Of a stretch of 64,000 bases of DNA, positions 60,833-64,000 are shown one piece after another (position 1 is the stretch's first letter; each line of letters opens with the position of its first letter). The position numbers and the translations under genes are program-made. The notes under the pieces were generated by a model. The model was given only the letters and a program-made list of their open reading frames with translations. It had not been told where the DNA came from and did not search any database. This DNA is from Clostridia bacterium (GTDB lineage Bacteria > Bacillota > Clostridia > Christensenellales > UBA1242). The stretch spans positions 62,001 to 126,000 of the forward strand of contig JAFQDL010000001.1 in NCBI GenBank assembly GCA_017399265.1, given 5' to 3'.

Positions 60833-60891
60833 AATCAATATATATATTACAAGGGTGTTTGTCCTTTGAAAAATATATATTGATTTTTTTG
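60833..60891 (+). terminator. Long terminator/attenuator hairpin between mraY and murD
   Basis: A 12-bp outer stem AATCAATATATA / TATATATTGATT encloses a second hairpin CAAGGG / CCTTTG (one G-T pair) and is followed by eight T. As no promoter for murD is obvious, it may attenuate murD-ftsW relative to upstream genes. Confidence 0.65.
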
Positions 60892-60900
60892 TGAGGTCGT

Positions 60901-62214
60901 ATGGATTTTCAATATAAAAATGTGTTGATATGGGGATATGGTGTTAGTGGTAGATCGGTAGAAAAAGTACTAACTGACATAGGGTGTAAGTATTCTATTC
61001 TGGACGAGTCAATAAAGATTGATGGCGGTAATTATTTAAGTAAAATAACTAAAAAAAATATATTAAATTTTGATTTAATAGTATTATCTCCGGGTGTTGA
61101 TGTAAATAGAAAAGAAATAGTTTATGCAGAGTCTTTTGGAATTGATGTTATTAGTGAAGTAGAGTTTGGTTATATGTTTTTGCCTAGTCAAACAAAGGTG
61201 ATAGCGGTGACAGGAACTAATGGTAAAACAACAACTGTAGAACTTATATACAATCTTTTGAAACTGGCTGGTAAAAGTGTTGCTGCTCTTGGCAATATCG
61301 GAAATCCGTTAAGTCAAGTTTATGGTAAAAATTATGATTATATAGTTGTTGAATTAAGTTCTTTTCAGTTGCAGAAAATTAAGTATTTCAAAGCGGATAT
61401 TGCTGTGTTATTGAATATAGCGCCCGATCATTTAGATAGACATGGTACCTTTGAAAATTATATAGATGCAAAGTTGAATATATTTAATAATCAATCAAAA
61501 AAAGACTATGCTATTTTGAATATGGATAATGAAATAATTAGAAATATTAAGATAGCAAATGTTAATAGAATTTATTATTCTATGTGTGGTAATAAAGCAA
61601 AGTATACAATGATTAATAATATAATAAAAAAATCAAATAAGAAGTGTGTAGAGATTGATAATGGTGTACCAAGGGTGTTTTTGGGGAATGTTTTAGTGTG
61701 CTATATTGTTGCAGATATTTTAGGTGTGTCTTGTGAAATATTTGATAATTTGTTAAAAGTGTTTGAATTTCTGCCACACAGATATGAGTTTGTGACAAGA
61801 ATACATAATATAAGTTTTATCAATGATAGCAAGGCTACCAATGCTCATGCTACTAACTGGGCGTTAACTTGTACAGAATCGGATGATACTTTGTTGCTGC
61901 TTGGTGGAAGAAACAAAGACTTGGAATTTGATGAAATTTTTTTAAGAAATGGACATAAACTTAAGAGGATTGTAGCCTTTGGGGAGTGTAGAAAAAAGAT
62001 ATATGGATTAAGAAAAAAATATAAAAATGTTGAATTTTTTCTTGAGAAAAATCTTGAAACATTACTAGATAATATTGATTCATATTTATCTGAGATAGAT
62101 ACTGTATTGTTATCTCCAGCTTGTGCTAGTTTTGATGAGTTTGCTTCGTATATAGAGCGAGGAGATTATTTTAAAAAAAGAGTATTGGAAATGAGTCGTG
62201 AATATGAAAAATAA
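60901..62214 (+). CDS. murD: UDP-N-acetylmuramoyl-L-alanine--D-glutamate ligase (MurD)
   Basis: 437 residues; adds D-glutamate to UDP-MurNAc-L-Ala. N-terminal Rossmann-like substrate domain (WGYGVSGRSVEKVL), ATP site VTGTNGKTTT, ELSSFQLQ and NIAPDHLDRHGTFENY motifs that distinguish MurD, then NDSKATNAHATNWAL and LLLGGRNKDLEF in the C-domain and the final LLSPACASFDEF. All expected residues are present and the length is normal. It starts 10 bases after the intergenic hairpin with a weak ribosome site (GAGGTCGT) and its end overlaps ftsW. Confidence 0.95.
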   Translation: MDFQYKNVLIWGYGVSGRSVEKVLTDIGCKYSILDESIKIDGGNYLSKITKKNILNFDLIVLSPGVDVNRKEIVYAESFGIDVISEVEFGYMFLPSQTKVIAVTGTNGKTTTVELIYNLLKLAGKSVAALGNIGNPLSQVYGKNYDYIVVELSSFQLQKIKYFKADIAVLLNIAPDHLDRHGTFENYIDAKLNIFNNQSKKDYAILNMDNEIIRNIKIANVNRIYYSMCGNKAKYTMINNIIKKSNKKCVEIDNGVPRVFLGNVLVCYIVADILGVSCEIFDNLLKVFEFLPHRYEFVTRIHNISFINDSKATNAHATNWALTCTESDDTLLLLGGRNKDLEFDEIFLRNGHKLKRIVAFGECRKKIYGLRKKYKNVEFFLEKNLETLLDNIDSYLSEIDTVLLSPACASFDEFASYIERGDYFKKRVLEMSREYEK

Positions 62215-63361
62215 AATGAAAAATAAAGTAAATTTTAAACGATATTCTAGTGAGTTTTTTTTAATATTCTTTGTTGTATTATTGTGTTGCATTGGTTTTG
62301 TTTTTATCTATTCCGCTAGTAATTACTCTGCGGGTATTTTGTATGGAGATTCTTTAAATTTTGTTACTAAACAAATAATTGGTTTTGCGATAGGAATAGT
62401 ATTAATGCTATTGATATCCAAGTTTAACTACAATAATTTTTCTAAGTTGCATATGGTTTTAGCTATTGTCGCCGTTGTTGTATTGTTAATGGTTTTTATC
62501 CCTGGGATAAGTATCGATGCTAATGGTGCTAGACGTTGGATAGGTTTTGGACCTTTATCCATTCAATCAAGTGAAATTGCAAAATTTGGTTTTGTAATAT
62601 TTGCTGCAGTCTATTTATCTAAGAATTATAAAAAAGTGCATACACTAAAAGGAGTTTTACCAGTCCTTTTATTAGGTGCGGTGATATGTTTGCTTATACT
62701 TATGGAACCAAACTTAAGTGTAACAATTTGTGTAGGAATGGTTATGCTACTTATGCTTTGGGTGGGTGGTATGAACAAAAAGTATTTTGTTATACTCTTG
62801 TGTCTAGCGTTGCTTGTTGTTCCTATATTGATAATTATTGAACCATATAGGTTGTATAGATTGTTGGCATTTATTAATCCTTGGGCAAATCCTCAAGATG
62901 AGGGGTTTCAACTAATTCAATCTCTCTATTCTCTAGGTGCTGGTGGTATGTTTGGTGTGGGAATTGGAAATTCAATGCAAAAGTATATGTTCTTACCATT
63001 TGCTGAGAGTGATTTTATATTAGCAATCATAGGAGAGGAAGTGGGTTTTGTGGGAGTGCTGATACTATTTTCTATTTACATAATTGTGATAAGTATTGGT
63101 TACAAAATTGCAATTAATGCAAAAGATCGGTTGGGTACGCTATTAGCATTTGGTATAACGTCATTAATTGCTTGTCAGACACTGATAAATGTAGCGGTTG
63201 TAACAGGCTCTATTCCACCCACAGGAATACCTCTACCATTCATCTCAGCAGGGGGGAGTAGTCTAATAGTATTTTTAAGTGCGGTAGGGATACTTATTAA
63301 CATTAGTAGGAATAGCAAAAGCGGAGAGTTTAGGGATTTTAAATTAAAAGTACAAAATTGA
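62204..63361 (+). CDS. ftsW: FtsW/SpoVE-type peptidoglycan glycosyltransferase (SEDS)
   Basis: 385 residues, ten TM helices; polymerises lipid II at the division or spore septum with a partner class B PBP. SEDS features: RRWIGFGPLSIQSSEIAKF near residue 110-125, NPWANPQDEGFQLIQSL with the catalytic-loop region, and PPTGIPLPFISAGGSS near the end. FtsW and the sporulation form SpoVE cannot be separated by eye, although position after murD is the classic place for either. Start at ATG 62204 preferred over GTG 62198; both lie inside the end of murD, so translation is coupled. The usual next gene, murG, is absent. Confidence 0.92.
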   Translation: MKNKMKNKVNFKRYSSEFFLIFFVVLLCCIGFVFIYSASNYSAGILYGDSLNFVTKQIIGFAIGIVLMLLISKFNYNNFSKLHMVLAIVAVVVLLMVFIPGISIDANGARRWIGFGPLSIQSSEIAKFGFVIFAAVYLSKNYKKVHTLKGVLPVLLLGAVICLLILMEPNLSVTICVGMVMLLMLWVGGMNKKYFVILLCLALLVVPILIIIEPYRLYRLLAFINPWANPQDEGFQLIQSLYSLGAGGMFGVGIGNSMQKYMFLPFAESDFILAIIGEEVGFVGVLILFSIYIIVISIGYKIAINAKDRLGTLLAFGITSLIACQTLINVAVVTGSIPPTGIPLPFISAGGSSLIVFLSAVGILINISRNSKSGEFRDFKLKVQN

Positions 63362-63390
63362 TATAGTAACTAATTTTAAGTTGTAACGAA

Positions 63391-63428
63391 AAAAATAGGT
63401 GTTTTAAATATAAACACCTGTTTTTTTA
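63391..63428. terminator. Bidirectional terminator between ftsW and the XRE gene
   Basis: An 8-bp stem AGGTGTTT / AAACACCT with a 7-nt loop and flanking A- and T-tracts. Confidence 0.75.
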
Positions 63429-63632
63429 ATCTTCTAAACCTAATAGATAGTCTGTAGTTACGCAAAAAATTTTAGACAATTTAATTAATTGGTCGAGGTT
63501 GCATTCTCTCTGTCCTAATTCCCAATAGCAAATTGTTCTAGTATTTACAAGTATTAAATCCGCCAATTCTTGTCTGGATAAATTTTTTTCTTTTCTTAAT
63601 TCTTTTAATATTTCTGGAAATTTTGTCATCAT
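63426..63632 (-). CDS. XRE-family regulator of the adjacent lipoprotein gene
   Basis: 68 residues: a single Cro/CI helix-turn-helix (LRKEKNLSRQELADLILVN then TICYWELGQREC) ending in the usual TDYLLGL. Divergent from the collagen-like lipoprotein gene; two identical 13-bp palindromes lie in between. On its own strand a TAAAAT (63642-63637) lies only a few bases before the first ATG, and there is no ribosome site, hinting at a leaderless or very short-leader mRNA. Probably an autoregulated repressor. Confidence 0.85.
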   Translation of the reverse strand: MMTKFPEILKELRKEKNLSRQELADLILVNTRTICYWELGQRECNLDQLIKLSKIFCVTTDYLLGLED

Positions 63633-63642
63633 TTTTATTTTA

Positions 63643-63693
63643 GAACAAAATGTTCGAAATTATTTGACTTAGAACAAAATGTTCCATTATAAT
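63643..63693 (+). promoter_or_regulatory. Two 13-bp operators and a sigma-A promoter
   Basis: GAACA-AAA-TGTTC occurs at 63643-63655 and 63672-63684, 29 bp apart. The second copy sits inside the spacer of a TTGACT (63664), 18-bp, TATAAT (63688) promoter for the lipoprotein; the first sits beside the -10 of the XRE gene. The spacing GAAC-N5-GTTC differs from an SOS box (N4). Confidence 0.8.
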
Positions 63694-63721
63694 ACAAATA
63701 TTAATAAAAAAGGAGAAGTTT

Positions 63722-64000
63722 ATGAAAAAAGGAAAACTAAAGAAGATTATTGCTGCTACTGCAATGGGATTTTGTGCTCTTGCAATGCCTTTTATGCTTA
63801 CAGGATGTGATAAAGATGATGACATAAATGTAAGATTCAATGACAACTATTTTCAATGGCAAATAGATGGCGAAGATGACTGGAATAATTTGTTTACAAT
63901 TGATGAAATTCGTGAATTATTAGGAGAGGGCTACAAAGGTAATGAAGGAGCACAAGGTAATCCTGGTAGCGATGGAAGAGAAGTAGAATTCCAAACAACC
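63722..64000 (+). CDS. Collagen-like lipoprotein, 3'-partial
   Basis: The first 93 residues are in the window. A lipoprotein signal peptide (residues 1-28, LTGC with lipidated C29) is followed by an acidic linker, a small beta-type unit (RFNDNYFQWQIDGEDDW, then LFTIDEIREL) and the start of Gly-X-Y collagen-like sequence (GNEGAQGNPGSDG). Surface proteins of this plan form stalks on gut Firmicutes. AAAAAGGAGAAG precedes the ATG, and expression should depend on the divergent XRE repressor. The rest lies beyond base 64000. Confidence 0.8.
   Translation, partial: MKKGKLKKIIAATAMGFCALAMPFMLTGCDKDDDINVRFNDNYFQWQIDGEDDWNNLFTIDEIRELLGEGYKGNEGAQGNPGSDGREVEFQTT

Noticed and set aside
63643..63684. GAACA...TGTTC palindromes as SOS boxes
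   Set aside because: Spacing is GAAC-N5-GTTC, not N4, and two identical copies lie between divergent XRE and target genes, as expected for XRE operators.
1..64000. tRNA, rRNA genes or CRISPR array
   Set aside because: Intergenic regions were read for clover-leaf-type ends and regularly spaced repeats; none was found.

Overview
The window is AT-rich DNA from a Gram-positive, spore-forming-type bacterium, most likely an uncultivated gut-type member of the Clostridia. The evidence is a complete SpoIIE phosphatase gene, a CwlD-type amidase, rubrerythrin behind a PerR-like box, strong AGGAG ribosome sites, consensus sigma-A promoters and many U-tailed terminators. I cannot assign a genus from sequence alone. 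No rRNA, tRNA or CRISPR array was seen.

Layout. 1-16053: the 3' part (5350 residues, start outside the window) of a giant GLUG-repeat surface protein. 16293-20050: a stand-alone HExxH protein, a CwlD-like amidase, a repeat-like intergenic block and hisS. 20096-24149: two signal-peptide/SH3/C-terminal-TM proteins on the minus strand, with a sigma-like regulator gene between them on the plus strand. 24266-35292: a compact phage-like operon (large terminase, portal, scaffold, capsid, connector and other virion-type genes, two holin-like proteins). 35407-40004: an AAA+ ATPase with a mosaic look and a KtrAB potassium uptake pair. 40117-48686: a membrane protein, a probable small RNA, mscL, an ADP-ribosylglycohydrolase/AlkD pair, an acyltransferase, rubrerythrin, a lipoprotein and a guanylate-kinase-like fusion. 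48730-50488: a possible structured RNA and an XRE regulator with two matching 22-bp operators. 50558-55934: divergent Ca2+ ATPase and Ca2+/cation exchanger genes, then an M1 peptidase lipoprotein. 56045-63361: spoIIE-murE-mraY-(hairpin)-murD-ftsW. 63426-64000: a second XRE regulator with operators and the start of a collagen-like lipoprotein.

The most striking system is 22734-35325. A TTGCAA-N17-TAAAAT promoter is followed immediately by a 13/14 match to the Gram-positive LexA/DinR box (GAAC-AAAT-GTTC core). It drives a sigma-region-4-like (ArpU/Xpf type) regulator, and a minimal short-tailed particle operon follows. No integrase, repressor, replication gene, recognisable long-tail module or endolysin lies in the block, while the packaging motor keeps its ATPase and nuclease residues. 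This is the organisation expected of an SOS-induced domesticated phage particle (PBSX-like control, or a gene-transfer-agent-like role). That role is inference and needs comparative and induction data.

Other points worth attention: a free-standing approximately 97-nt RNA gene at 41194-41290; MurE with DNIG in place of DNPR, in a cell-wall cluster lacking murF; ADP-ribosylglycohydrolase coupled to an AlkD-type glycosylase; and two self-contained XRE regulator/operator modules controlling membrane or surface proteins.
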